A stretch of DNA of 64,000 nt from Bacillota bacterium (GCA_023421075.1 JAEZUM010000040.1:1-64000); one strand, 5' to 3'. Counted from the first letter of the stretch, positions 17,467-26,364 are shown. Program-made: numbers and translations. The notes: a model not told the origin generated them from the letters alone.

Positions 17467-18723
17467 ATGGCGATAGGTTACGCATGTTTGGCAATCGGTG
17501 TTCCGGGGTCTACTATTTCCTCATGCACCTTAAAAAATGCTACCGAGGACAATATCAGAGCATTGATTCTTAAGAATCTGAATGCTCTGGAGGTAATGTT
17601 TCATTATAATGACCTTCATGATATCCGGCTCTTTCGTATCAGTTCGGATCTGATTCCCTTTGGATCCCATCCGGTGAACCGGGTTGAATGGTGGAAGGAT
17701 TACAAGGAGTATTTCAATAAGCTGGGAGAAATAATAAAGAATGCAGGACTTCGGGTCTCAATGCATCCCGGTCAATATACCGTCATTAACTCAAATGATC
17801 CCGGTGTTGTGGATCGGTCAGTACAGGAATTAATCTATCATGCGAGATTTCTGGACGCCCTGGGGGTGGATCAAACCAATAAGCTGATCCTCCATGTTGG
17901 CGGGGTGTATGGCGACAAAGAGAAAGCAATGAGTAATTTTATCAGAGTATATCAAAGCTTACCGTTTGAGGTACAGAGAAGGCTGGTAATCGAAAATGAT
18001 GAACGATGCTTTACCATCAGTGAGGTACTATCAATCTCAGCTGCCTGCGGTGCTCCGGTCGTGTTCGATAATCTGCATCACCGGATAAATCCTTCGAATG
18101 AACCTGCTTCCGATTACGAATGGATCAAACGATGCGGTCTTACTTGGAAAGAAGTAGATGGACGACAGAAGATTCACTATTCCCAACAAAAGGAACAGGC
18201 ACCACCCGGCAGTCATTCGGACACAATATTCCTGAAGTCCTTTCAGGAATATTATGAACCGCTTTCTCAAGCTGCACCTGATATTATGCTGGAGGTTAAG
18301 GATAAGAATCTCTCGGCAATCAAGTGCATCCATTCAATCGGTAATCCTGCGACTGCCAAGAGGCTGGAGACAGAATGGGCCAGATATAAGTATTATGTAC
18401 TGAGTAAGGATGCAAGGATATATCAAGCAATCCGAGAACTCCTCAAGAATAAAGAAGCCAGGGTGGCAAATGAATTCTATGAAATGATCGAAACTGCTCA
18501 GGGCTTATCAGAGAATACCGGAGCCCAGGTGAACGCTGCTCAGCATGTTTGGGGATATTTCAGTAAGGATTGTACTGCAGCGGAGAAGAGGAGATATGAA
18601 AAGTTAATGGAGGACTATACGGTTGGTACAGCCTCCATTACCAGTGTTAAGAATCATTTGTATAAATGTGCAGTCAGAATGAAACAGGAATACTTAATTA
18701 AGTCGCTGTATTTCTATATATAG
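17467..18723 (+). CDS. uvsE: UV DNA damage endonuclease (UvsE/UVDE family)
   Basis: TIM-barrel metal-dependent endonuclease that nicks 5' of UV photoproducts, 418 residues, slightly longer than usual. Family motifs in order: IGYACLAIG at the N-terminus, FRISSDLIPFGSHP, VSMHPGQYTVINS, LHVGG-YGDK, ENDERCFT and VFDNLHH, then IMLEVKDKN. These supply the His, Glu and Asp metal ligands. The C-terminal about 110 residues extend past the barrel. ATG 17467 uses GAAGGAGGAG at 17454-17463, at the end of the plsY-like gene, so the two are likely co-transcribed. Confidence 0.92.
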   Translation: MAIGYACLAIGVPGSTISSCTLKNATEDNIRALILKNLNALEVMFHYNDLHDIRLFRISSDLIPFGSHPVNRVEWWKDYKEYFNKLGEIIKNAGLRVSMHPGQYTVINSNDPGVVDRSVQELIYHARFLDALGVDQTNKLILHVGGVYGDKEKAMSNFIRVYQSLPFEVQRRLVIENDERCFTISEVLSISAACGAPVVFDNLHHRINPSNEPASDYEWIKRCGLTWKEVDGRQKIHYSQQKEQAPPGSHSDTIFLKSFQEYYEPLSQAAPDIMLEVKDKNLSAIKCIHSIGNPATAKRLETEWARYKYYVLSKDARIYQAIRELLKNKEARVANEFYEMIETAQGLSENTGAQVNAAQHVWGYFSKDCTAAEKRRYEKLMEDYTVGTASITSVKNHLYKCAVRMKQEYLIKSLYFYI

Positions 18724-18757
18724 GTTCGATCAGGGCTCATCGGGCTTGTCGTAAAGC

Positions 18758-18808
18758 ATTGATCTGCTCCAGTGCCGGTGGATTCAGCGGATTTCTTTGC
18801 AGATCAAT
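18758..18808. repeat. Inverted repeat in a 294-bp intergenic region
   Basis: ATTGATCTGC (18758-18767) pairs with GCAGATCAAT (18799-18808). No T run follows, and the loop is 31 bases. It may be a weak terminator or a relic; nothing else is seen here apart from the promoter at 18929. Confidence 0.5.
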
Positions 18809-18928
18809 ATCAGTGTAGTTCCCCCTTTACATTATAATACTAAAACAATAGGAATAGATTGGCAATCGTATTTGTAAGTCCGGATCCGGAAACAGCAAAT
18901 ATTCCTACGAAATTCTTATGAAAAAGGA

Positions 18929-18957
18929 TTGAAACTCCGGATATGATTTGATAGTAT
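18929..18957 (+). promoter_or_regulatory. Promoter of the HAD hydrolase gene
   Basis: TTGAAA (18929-18934), 17-base spacer, TAGTAT (18952-18957), located 60 bases before the start. Confidence 0.5.
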
Positions 18958-19017
18958 GGAGAAGATATCACTGGAAAAAACAGTATAACCGCATGGCGGT
19001 GATGAAAGGAAGAACAC

Positions 19018-19734
19018 ATGAATACCTGTATATTTGACTTGGACGGAACACTGCTTCCTATGCCTGACCAGGAACTTTTCTTGGATTCCTATTTTAAAGC
19101 ACTTGCAACCAAATTTGTTCCACACGGCTATGATCCGAAGGAACTGATTAAAGCAGTTTGGGTAGGAACCAAGGCTATGATAGAAAATGACGGAACAATG
19201 ACAAATGAGCGACGTTTTTGGACGGTGTTCTGTTCTGTAATAGGAGAGAACGCCCTGGAGCTCCCGCCTTTGTTTGAAGAATTTTACAGGAATGAATTTA
19301 TCCAGGCAAAGAGTACTACAAACACTCATCCTCATGCAAAGGAATGTATCAGGCTTTTAAAAGATAAGGGCTATAAACTTGGGTTGGCTACCAATCCATT
19401 GTTTCCAAGGGTTGCGACCTACACACGGTTAAGCTGGGCAGGACTTTCCCCGGAGGACTTTGACTTAATTACTACATATGAGAACAGTACTTATTGTAAG
19501 CCTAAATTAGAATATTATGAAGAGGTGCTGTCCGGACTTGGAAAAGAAGCGAGGGAATGCATCATGATCGGAAATGATGTTAAGGAAGATATGTGTGCGG
19601 CGAAACTGGGCATGGAAACCTACCTACTGAAGGACTGTCTGATCTGTCCGGAAGAGGAAGATATCTCGGGTTTTCAACAAGGTGATTTTAATGACCTGCT
19701 TTCTTATATCTCGCGACTACCTAAGCTTGACTAA
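19018..19734 (+). CDS. HAD superfamily hydrolase
   Basis: 238-residue cytoplasmic phosphatase-like protein. Motif I FDLDGTLL has nucleophile Asp7 and Asp9. Motif II is LATNPL, with an Asn after the Thr. The conserved Lys is in YCKPKLEYYEEVL and motif IV acids are in IMIGNDVKEDMCAA. The helical cap lies between motifs I and II (type C1). AAAGGA precedes the ATG. Substrate unknown. Confidence 0.87.
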   Translation: MNTCIFDLDGTLLPMPDQELFLDSYFKALATKFVPHGYDPKELIKAVWVGTKAMIENDGTMTNERRFWTVFCSVIGENALELPPLFEEFYRNEFIQAKSTTNTHPHAKECIRLLKDKGYKLGLATNPLFPRVATYTRLSWAGLSPEDFDLITTYENSTYCKPKLEYYEEVLSGLGKEARECIMIGNDVKEDMCAAKLGMETYLLKDCLICPEEEDISGFQQGDFNDLLSYISRLPKLD

Positions 19735-19767
19735 TCCGTAATTTAATTCATTTATCGGAGGTTTCAG

Positions 19768-20553
19768 ATGAAAACTACAATATATTACTTTACCGGCACC
19801 GGTAATTCCTTGAAGGTTGCCAAGGAGCTTGCACAACAGTTACCGGAATGTGAGTTGATTCGTGTCCATAAGAAGAGCATGGCGAAGCTGCAGGAGGCAC
19901 CGGAAGGAGATGTCGGGTTCGTATTTCCGGTATATTTTTATGGGATTCCGAAGCTGATGCAGCAATTCATCAGAGATTTGAAGATGAGACCGAATACCTA
20001 TGTATTTGCCATTATTACCTGCGGAGGTTCAGCCGGTCCTGCTATGAGACAGACAAAGCGTCTAATACAGGAGAAAGGGTTGGTGCTTTCGGCAAGCTAT
20101 AGTGTAATTATGCCGGATAACTATATCGTCCTTTTTGATCCGCCTTCCTCGGAGAATGCTACCGAGATATTAAAGAAGCAGGAAGAATTTACAAAGGAAA
20201 TTGCGGATACTTTGATAAATCACCGCGTGCAGGGCTTTCGTGAGAAAACCGGTATACTGGCAACGGTGTTTGGTCCGCTGGCAGCACGAACCTTCCACCC
20301 CGGGAAGACCGACCGTCACTTCTGGCTCGAGGATACCTGCAACGGATGCGGATCCTGTGCTAAGCTGTGTCCTGCGGATAATATCACATTCAAGGATAGC
20401 AGACCAATCTGGTTGCATCAATGTGAGCAATGCTTTGCCTGTATTCATTCCTGTCCCAGACGGTCCATCCAATATAAAAAGGGTACGTTAAAGAAGGGAC
20501 GTTATCGGAATCCGTCTGTTAAACTGTCTGAATTATATATTTTGAAGGATTAA
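19768..20553 (+). CDS. EFR1-type flavodoxin/ferredoxin fusion protein
   Basis: 261-residue cytoplasmic electron-transfer protein. The N-terminal flavodoxin-like domain has FMN loop YFTGTGNSLKVAKEL (residues 7-21). The C-terminal bacterial-type ferredoxin domain has two 4Fe-4S sites: Cys191/194/197 with Cys201, and Cys219/222/225 with Cys229. The CGGAGG ribosome site is 33 bases after the HAD gene, so the two may be one transcript. The 3' end overlaps the convergent DUF5658-like gene by 21 bases. Partner enzyme unknown. Confidence 0.9.
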   Translation: MKTTIYYFTGTGNSLKVAKELAQQLPECELIRVHKKSMAKLQEAPEGDVGFVFPVYFYGIPKLMQQFIRDLKMRPNTYVFAIITCGGSAGPAMRQTKRLIQEKGLVLSASYSVIMPDNYIVLFDPPSSENATEILKKQEEFTKEIADTLINHRVQGFREKTGILATVFGPLAARTFHPGKTDRHFWLEDTCNGCGSCAKLCPADNITFKDSRPIWLHQCEQCFACIHSCPRRSIQYKKGTLKKGRYRNPSVKLSELYILKD

Positions 20554-20895
20554 GAACGGTAGCATTGCAGTCCATACCAGGTGGGACAAATTCACAAGAA
20601 TGTAAATAGATAGGGATATGTTGACGGCGATGTTCGAAACCTTCCACTCATCCTCTTCGCCGAACTTGGTAAGCTGATATACATAGCCTAATAAAATGGC
20701 TGGAAGAATTACTTTAATAAAAACACAGATTATAGGTCGATCAACTGCTTTGATCATAAACAGATTCACTTCCTTGAAGTACCCGGTTCGAAGCAGAAGT
20801 ATTGTAAAAGCAATATCGATCAGATTGAGAATATAAAGCATAATATACTTTTTCTTTAGAATGACTGGTTGATAATCTTTAATAAATAATAGCAT
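20533..20895 (-). CDS. DUF5658-like small membrane protein
   Basis: 120-residue protein with three to four hydrophobic segments. NLIDIAFTILLLRTGYFKEVN near residues 25-45 fits the DUF5658 pattern (Asp in the first helix, then Gly and Glu-x-Asn). The start ATG 20895 has a full AAGGAGGTG at 20902-20910. It shares its last 21 bases with the end of the opposite-strand ferredoxin gene. Function unknown. Confidence 0.75.
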   Translation of the reverse strand: MLLFIKDYQPVILKKKYIMLYILNLIDIAFTILLLRTGYFKEVNLFMIKAVDRPIICVFIKVILPAILLGYVYQLTKFGEEDEWKVSNIAVNISLSIYILVNLSHLVWTAMLPFLILQNI

Positions 20896-20918
20896 AAATA
20901 CACCTCCTTGATTGAAGT

Positions 20919-20938
20919 ATTACCAAATAATTGGTAAT
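20919..20938. promoter_or_regulatory. Operator-like inverted repeat between divergent genes
   Basis: ATTACCAA (20919-20926) and TTGGTAAT (20931-20938) form 8-bp half-sites around ATAA. It lies between the DUF5658-like start and the TfoX-C gene, so a regulator here could act on both. Confidence 0.45.
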
Positions 20939-20991
20939 TAATCAGGTTGATATGTTGTTATTATGAGGGATCATAGAAAGCGGAGGGCTAT

Positions 20992-21246
20992 ATGAATAAT
21001 TTAATGGATTTACCGAACGTCGGAAAGGTGTTGGAGGATCTCTTAAATCAAATCGGGGTTCATACTTATGAGGAACTGTCAGCAATGGGAAGTAAACAGG
21101 CATTCCTGAAAATAAGACAAAAGGATTCGTCAGCTTGTCTTCATATGCTCTATGGTCTGGAAGGGGCTATTGAAGGAATTAAGGATTCTCTGTTATCCAG
21201 GGAGGTTAAGGAAGACCTAAAGGAATTCTACCGTGCTCTTGTTTGA
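20992..21246 (+). CDS. TfoX C-terminal domain protein
   Basis: 84-residue helical protein. LPNVGKVLEDLLNQIGVHTYEEL is the helix-hairpin-helix-like start of the TfoX C-terminal domain, followed by GSKQAFLKI and LYGLEGAIEGI. In gamma-proteobacteria the domain belongs to Sxy/TfoX competence regulators; stand-alone copies such as this have no known role. CGGAGGG precedes the ATG. Confidence 0.85.
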   Translation: MNNLMDLPNVGKVLEDLLNQIGVHTYEELSAMGSKQAFLKIRQKDSSACLHMLYGLEGAIEGIKDSLLSREVKEDLKEFYRALV

Positions 21247-21263
21247 TAATCGTGGACGGAAGG

Positions 21264-21292
21264 TTTACAGATAATCTTATTCGCGTTACAAT
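21264..21292 (+). promoter_or_regulatory. Promoter of the NYN-LOTUS gene
   Basis: TTTACA (21264-21269), 17-base spacer, TACAAT (21287-21292), located 33 bases before the start. Confidence 0.55.
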
Positions 21293-21324
21293 GAAGTTAA
21301 TCGATGATGACATGGAGGAGTAGG

Positions 21325-22242
21325 ATGTTAGGAGAGAAGAGATTTGCTGTTTTAATTGATGCGGATAATGTATCTGCAAAATATATAAAGTATATATTGG
21401 ATGAAATATCCAACTATGGTGTGGCAACTTATAAACGAATTTATGGAGACTGGACAAAACCCAGCTCGGTGTCCTGGAAGGATGTCCTACTGGAAAATTC
21501 TGTGACACCGGTTCAGCAGTATGGATATACCGTTGGTAAGAATGCCACTGATTCTGCAATGATAATTGATGCAATGGATATTCTGTATTCCGGTAATGTT
21601 GAGGGCTTTTCCATCGTATCCAGTGACAGCGATTTTACCAAACTGGCTTCGAGACTACGAGAATCCGGAATGCTGGTTGTGGGTATGGGGGAGAGAAAGA
21701 CACCGAAGCCCTTCATTGCTGCCTGCAATCAATTTAAATATCTTGATGTGTTGGCTGAGACAGAAAAGAAGAGTATGGAGCTTGAAGAGAATCGTATAAA
21801 GCCGGGTCCTGTGATCGATACGGATAAGAACGGAAAGATTGAAAATAAGAATGAAAAAGAGTCAGAAGCTGAGAATGGAAAGGGACAAAAACCGATTGGT
21901 GGAACCGAGAGTGTAGAAGCCGGAAAGAATATGACCGACCTTGGAGTGATTAAGGCTGCAATCCTAAAGATGATGAATGAAGTGGATGAAGACGGTCAAA
22001 GGATGAATATGGGTGAATTGGGAAGCAGGCTGGTGAAGCGCTATCCTGATTTTGATGTTCGAAATTACGGGGATACAAAGCTTTCAAAATTCCTAAAGAA
22101 ATTCGATTTTCTTGAGATTAATTCCGATGGCAGCTCAATGTGGGTAAGATTGCATGCAGATAAGGAAAATAAGGTAATCGTGAAGGCTCAGGAAGGTAAG
22201 TCTACTCCTGCCAGAAGAAGACGCAGAAGCAAGAAGAAATAG
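21325..22242 (+). CDS. NYN domain ribonuclease-like protein with C-terminal LOTUS/OST-HTH domain
   Basis: 305-residue cytoplasmic protein. The N-terminal NYN (PIN-like) nuclease domain shows acidic motifs AVLIDADNVS (Asp12, Asp14), NATDSAMIIDAMD and SSDSDFTKLASRLRE, a complete set of likely metal ligands. A charged linker rich in Glu and Lys (about 150-205) leads to a LOTUS/OST-HTH domain (about 206-275: KAAILKMMNE, MNMGELGSRL, LSKFLKKF). The tail ends in a basic RRRRRSKKK. ATG 21325 follows GGAGGAG. This architecture is known from bacteria and from eukaryotic RNA regulators such as MARF1. RNA substrate unknown. A YgjP-like gene follows after eight bases. Confidence 0.9.
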   Translation: MLGEKRFAVLIDADNVSAKYIKYILDEISNYGVATYKRIYGDWTKPSSVSWKDVLLENSVTPVQQYGYTVGKNATDSAMIIDAMDILYSGNVEGFSIVSSDSDFTKLASRLRESGMLVVGMGERKTPKPFIAACNQFKYLDVLAETEKKSMELEENRIKPGPVIDTDKNGKIENKNEKESEAENGKGQKPIGGTESVEAGKNMTDLGVIKAAILKMMNEVDEDGQRMNMGELGSRLVKRYPDFDVRNYGDTKLSKFLKKFDFLEINSDGSSMWVRLHADKENKVIVKAQEGKSTPARRRRRSKKK

Positions 22243-22250
22243 GAGTCGAC

Positions 22251-22940
22251 ATGAAACTGATCAGGATCAATGATCTCCAGGTTGAGCTGGAACAGAAGCG
22301 AATAAAAAACATGTATTTGAGAATAGTACCTCCGGATGGCAGAATTCGCATAACCGCTCCTATGAAGATGAGAGAAGAAGATATCATTTATTTTGTAAAC
22401 ACGAAGAGGGAATGGATTCTTCATCAACAGGAAAAGCTGGAACGTCGTCCGGTCGAGCCGTTACTTGAATTCATAACCGGGGAACGGTTATCAATCTGGG
22501 GCAGTAGTTATACCTTGATCCTTAAGGAAGCCCGGAGTCGACCTCGAATCGAGGTAATTGGGGATGAAATCATTCTCTATGTGAAGCCGGATAGTACAAG
22601 TGAACAGCGGGAGAAAATGATAATGAGCTGGTATCGGAAGGCACTTGAGGCTGAGATTCCATTTCTTCTGGCCAGGTGGGAGAGGATCATAGGAGTAAGC
22701 AGCAGCGGATTTCATATCCGTGATATGAAGACAAGATGGGGAACCTGTAATATTAAAACCAAGCAAATATGTCTAAATCTTCAGCTGGCAAAGAAACCAA
22801 TGAAATGTCTGGAATACGTCGTCGTTCACGAGTTGGTACACCTGTTGGAGAGAAGTCACAACAAGATATTTAAGAATTATATGGATCAATTCTTACCCGA
22901 GTGGAGGAGTATTAAGCGCGAACTAAACGGGTCTGAATAA
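22251..22940 (+). CDS. YgjP-like (WLM/SprT-type) metallopeptidase
   Basis: 229-residue soluble zinc peptidase-like protein. The active site is HELVH at residues 193-197, followed by ERSHNKIFKNYMDQFLPEW, whose second His completes the pattern. MKTRWGTCN upstream is the family WGSCS-like motif. It is coupled to the NYN-LOTUS gene (eight-base gap, AGGAG in between). The family is widespread and of unknown substrate. Confidence 0.88.
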   Translation: MKLIRINDLQVELEQKRIKNMYLRIVPPDGRIRITAPMKMREEDIIYFVNTKREWILHQQEKLERRPVEPLLEFITGERLSIWGSSYTLILKEARSRPRIEVIGDEIILYVKPDSTSEQREKMIMSWYRKALEAEIPFLLARWERIIGVSSSGFHIRDMKTRWGTCNIKTKQICLNLQLAKKPMKCLEYVVVHELVHLLERSHNKIFKNYMDQFLPEWRSIKRELNGSE

Positions 22941-22953
22941 GGTCTATCATCAT

Positions 22954-23002
22954 AAAAGTCTTATCAAGCGGAAACGTTATCCGGGTTGATAAGACTTTCT
23001 TT
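22954..23002. terminator. Terminator between convergent genes
   Basis: AAAGTCTTATCAA (22954-22966) pairs with TTGATAAGACTTT (22986-22998), 13 perfect pairs, followed by CTTTG. Confidence 0.8.
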
Positions 23003-23015
23003 GTAGCGCAGTTTG

Positions 23016-24680
23016 TTATTCGTGATGGTGATCCTTCTTCATTTTATCTTTCACCTCATACATATTATTGTCCGCTCTTTTTATTGTTTCGTGAATCGTC
23101 ATGTCCGTAGTCGGATCATAGGATGCATATCCAATGGAGAGAATAAACTGATACGCGATATCCTCATTGGTTTTATTGCACTCCTCCTGGAAGGTTTGAA
23201 GCATATTGTTAATATCCTCCTGTGTCAAATCATATTGGATACTTAGAAATTCATCACCACCAATACGATATACACTGCGGCCAAAGACCTTGAGAAGGCA
23301 TTGACTGCACAGGATAATTACTTCATCACCAATCTGATGACCGTAGGTATCATTGATTTCCTTCATGTTATTCATATCTGCCATAAAGATCGTTATGTTT
23401 CTCTCCGTGTCGATCTTCTCGATATCGACCTCATAAGCAATACGGTTTCTGCAATTCGTCAAAGGATCCCGATATGCCAGCTGTCTGTAATGAATTGCAC
23501 GTTCACTTAGCTTGATATAATCCACGAGCTTCTTAATACCATCCCAGGCCAGAATAAATAAGAAACAATAAAAACCAATCCGGAAGAAACCACCTGTGAT
23601 TTGTTCTGTTTGGTAGCGGTACATATAGATCTCAATGATACTGAACACGAACAGGGTTAAGGAAGCCATCGTGAACATCTTAACCTCTTTGTTCTTGTAT
23701 TTTAATAATTCAAGCCATAAGGTAATCATAGCAATACCCAGAATAAAGAATAATATTGTTCTCATAAAAGGCAAGCTTTCATGAAAGTCAAAAATATTAA
23801 AGAATTGCATTAAGATAATGAAGGTATTATTGGCTAGCAGGATATAGATAAAATATGTGTTCAGCTTCTTAAAATGATAATTTGGAAGCAGATTAATATA
23901 TAGAAGAATCGGGATCGGAAAGGTCATTAAGGCCAAATAGCTTAAGGTTGATATCAAATATGCATTACGGAAAAAAAGTTGTGTAAGATTGCTTTCCATA
24001 AGCAGCCAGAGGCCGGAGATTACAGAAAACCAACCTAAATAATATAGGGATTTATCAGCGCGCAGCAATCTTTTAATAAAGAAATAAAGATAAATTAAAA
24101 AAGATCCCATAACGCAGATAAGAGTTGATAAAAAAAATCCTAAACCGAAGTTATCAATGGTATGCAATAGAATGGATGCCTTCGTACCAATATGGATCTC
24201 ATTGATGCGACCGGCATAATCTGGATACTCCGAGGATAAAACAATAGTAATGGTTTTACCCTTATCGTCCGGTTTTATAGGAATGATATCCCAGACAGAG
24301 CCGGCAGGCACATTAAAGAAACCCTTGGGCTCTTTTTCATAAACTCTGGAATAAATAATATGATCATCGATGGAGACGATAATACTTTGATGAGTCGTTA
24401 AGATTCCAATGCTCGATATATGCTCCCGAAGGTCGGGTATCGTGTTGGAGATGATGACCGTATTATCAGCTCCGGCTTCCTTGATCGCAGGGAGTGTAAG
24501 AGACTGTTGATTCCCATTATCCGCATGAAAGGTCCAGTTATCGTTCAGGCTGTATAGTGTTTCGTTCTGAAAATCAATACTGATCTGTTTTTGGAAAGCA
24601 ACAAACAGAAGCATGAGGAACTCAAAGATCAATAAAGTATAAAAAATATAATGATATAGTGGATTACGGCGTTCCTTCAT
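23016..24680 (-). CDS. Membrane diguanylate cyclase with 7TM-DISM-like sensor
   Basis: 554-residue membrane protein. After an N-terminal helix (about 12-30) comes an extracytoplasmic beta-rich domain (about 35-185), then seven hydrophobic segments (about 190-385) and a cytoplasmic GGDEF domain (about 405-545). The order fits the 7TM-DISM sensor class, whose outer domain binds small ligands. The active signature is intact (RIGGDEF), with ADMNNMKEINDTYGH upstream, so c-di-GMP synthesis is likely. No RxxD inhibitory site is evident five residues before the signature. AAAGGAGG precedes the ATG. It ends in a His-rich tail (DHHHE). Confidence 0.9.
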   Translation of the reverse strand: MKERRNPLYHYIFYTLLIFEFLMLLFVAFQKQISIDFQNETLYSLNDNWTFHADNGNQQSLTLPAIKEAGADNTVIISNTIPDLREHISSIGILTTHQSIIVSIDDHIIYSRVYEKEPKGFFNVPAGSVWDIIPIKPDDKGKTITIVLSSEYPDYAGRINEIHIGTKASILLHTIDNFGLGFFLSTLICVMGSFLIYLYFFIKRLLRADKSLYYLGWFSVISGLWLLMESNLTQLFFRNAYLISTLSYLALMTFPIPILLYINLLPNYHFKKLNTYFIYILLANNTFIILMQFFNIFDFHESLPFMRTILFFILGIAMITLWLELLKYKNKEVKMFTMASLTLFVFSIIEIYMYRYQTEQITGGFFRIGFYCFLFILAWDGIKKLVDYIKLSERAIHYRQLAYRDPLTNCRNRIAYEVDIEKIDTERNITIFMADMNNMKEINDTYGHQIGDEVIILCSQCLLKVFGRSVYRIGGDEFLSIQYDLTQEDINNMLQTFQEECNKTNEDIAYQFILSIGYASYDPTTDMTIHETIKRADNNMYEVKDKMKKDHHHE

Positions 24681-24734
24681 GTGATAACCTCCTTTCCGGA
24701 TATGCTATGAGAGTATTAATCTGCTTATACGATC

Positions 24735-24763
24735 AGTATAACATAATTTGTTCTATTTTTCAC
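24735..24763 (-). promoter_or_regulatory. Promoter of the 7TM diguanylate cyclase gene
   Basis: On the minus strand GTGAAA, 17-base spacer, TATACT (complement of 24735-24740). Confidence 0.4.
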
Positions 24764-24787
24764 CTATTTATGTCGAATATTGTTCTT

Positions 24788-26206
24788 TTAGAACGAGTTT
24801 TTTGTTGGATACCAGGCTTTTTGAAGTAATTTGCAGGAGGCTTCGATTTCCTTCTCTGTGATCATGGCATAACCAAGCAGAATAGTGGGCTTCTCCGGTA
24901 TTTCATTCCGATTGGAATAATAGGTGGAACATTTATATACTCTGACACCATAGGAAGAAGCGCTAAGGATCAGCTGTTCTTCGCTCATTTTGACCGGAAC
25001 CTGTATTAGCAAATGAAGACCGGCATCCGCCCCTAGTATTCTGATATCCGGATCGATTCTCTGTATGGAGTCCACCAGGAGTTCTCGCTTTCTCTTATAG
25101 ATATTCCTCATTTTATTCAGATGCCGTTCAAAATATCCTTCCTCAATAAATCGACATAATACCTTTTGCTCTATAATTGGTACAGGACAGAGCTGGTAGG
25201 ATAATTCTTTGCGGTACCTGATCAAGAGATGGGAGGGCAGTACCATGTAGCTGACACGCAGGGTAGGAGATATGGACTTCGAGAGAGAACCCATATAGAT
25301 TACCTTTTCATTCTCATCGATGCCCTGTAATGCAGGGATTGGTTTACCGCTGTATTTGAATTCACTGTCATAATCATCCTCGATGATATATCGATCCACC
25401 TCCTGGTTAGCCCAGTTCAGGATTTGAATACGTCGATTGATCGGCATGATCTGTCCCGAGGGAAATTGATGAGCAGGGGTAATACACAATACATTTGGCC
25501 GGCTTCGTTCAATCTCCTCCGGGATCATACCGTTTTCATCGATCCGTATCGATGTATAGGAGGCACGGTTGCCACGAAATAATTGATTTAACCTTTCATA
25601 TCCAGGATTCTCGATTCCATACATATAGTTTTTATCAAATAACTGAATGATTGACTGGAACAGCATTTCGGTACCGGAACTGATGATGATCTGATTCTCG
25701 GTACAATTCACCCCTCTGGACTGATGTAAATAGGAGGCAATTACATGACGCAAGCGAGGTAACCCCGAGGAATCACCTAGCTGTAAAAGCTCCTTATCAT
25801 ATTCATTGATAACCTCCCTGGTGAGTCTTCTCCAGGTATCGAAGGGAAAGGCGGCTGTATCTACACCATGGTATGAATAATCATATTGAAGTACTTGAGG
25901 TTCCCTAGTCTGGGCGTCCTCTTCTTTTGTCCGAAGTACCCTAAGGTTTTGTAGGTGATCGAGCTTGTTCACATAGTAACCTTTTTTCTCAACGGACTCA
26001 ATATAGCCTTCCTCTATTAATTGATCATATGCAGCCTGAATCGTGTTCTGGCTGATATTTAAATGCGAAGAAAGCTTACGTTTTGAGGGCAGCTTTGTAT
26101 GATATGGAATATGTCCATTTTTAATCTCCTCCTTGATGTACCGATAGAGTTGCTGATAAATTGGGATGGAGCCATTGATTTCAAACGACGGTGTTAGTAT
26201 TTCCAC
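24788..26206 (-). CDS. pdxR: MocR/PdxR-type regulator (GntR HTH fused to aminotransferase domain)
   Basis: 472-residue regulator. The N-terminal GntR winged helix (about 5-72) has IYQQLYRYIKEEI and LPSKRKLSSHLNISQNTIQAAYDQL. The rest is a class I aminotransferase-like domain with PLP-binding features (EDDYDSEFKY; SLSKSISPTLRVSYM with the Lys). It lies divergently next to pdxS-pdxT, so it probably senses PLP and controls vitamin B6 synthesis, as PdxR does in Gram-positives. GTG 26206 was chosen because AAAGGAG lies ten bases upstream; an ATG at 26242 is in frame but has no site. Confidence 0.85.
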   Translation of the reverse strand: MEILTPSFEINGSIPIYQQLYRYIKEEIKNGHIPYHTKLPSKRKLSSHLNISQNTIQAAYDQLIEEGYIESVEKKGYYVNKLDHLQNLRVLRTKEEDAQTREPQVLQYDYSYHGVDTAAFPFDTWRRLTREVINEYDKELLQLGDSSGLPRLRHVIASYLHQSRGVNCTENQIIISSGTEMLFQSIIQLFDKNYMYGIENPGYERLNQLFRGNRASYTSIRIDENGMIPEEIERSRPNVLCITPAHQFPSGQIMPINRRIQILNWANQEVDRYIIEDDYDSEFKYSGKPIPALQGIDENEKVIYMGSLSKSISPTLRVSYMVLPSHLLIRYRKELSYQLCPVPIIEQKVLCRFIEEGYFERHLNKMRNIYKRKRELLVDSIQRIDPDIRILGADAGLHLLIQVPVKMSEEQLILSASSYGVRVYKCSTYYSNRNEIPEKPTILLGYAMITEKEIEASCKLLQKAWYPTKNSF

Positions 26207-26230
26207 AAATACTTGTCTCCTTTCAAATAA

Positions 26231-26264
26231 AACTGATACCATTAACTTTTGATAAACTGGTACT
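26231..26264. promoter_or_regulatory. Candidate PdxR direct repeats
   Basis: AACTGATACC (26231-26240) and AACTGGTACT (26255-26264) are 24 bases apart, about two turns, in the pdxR-pdxS gap. They abut the pdxS promoter, as expected for a MocR activator site. Confidence 0.5.
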
Positions 26265-26292
26265 TATGATGAGCTCAGTTTGGTTATATAAT
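26264..26292 (+). promoter_or_regulatory. pdxST promoter, weak -35
   Basis: TTATGA (26264-26269), 17-base spacer, TATAAT (26287-26292). The poor -35 next to the direct repeats fits activation by PdxR. Confidence 0.5.
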
Positions 26293-26364
26293 AAGGTAAT
26301 CTCAAAAAAAATTCAAGTACAAAACACGAGGGAACATCGTTAGAAATGGAAAGGAGAAGGTTTT

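Noticed and set aside
24781..24793. Terminator after pdxR (GTTCT/AGAAC)
   Set aside because: The stem is five pairs with no T run on the minus strand.
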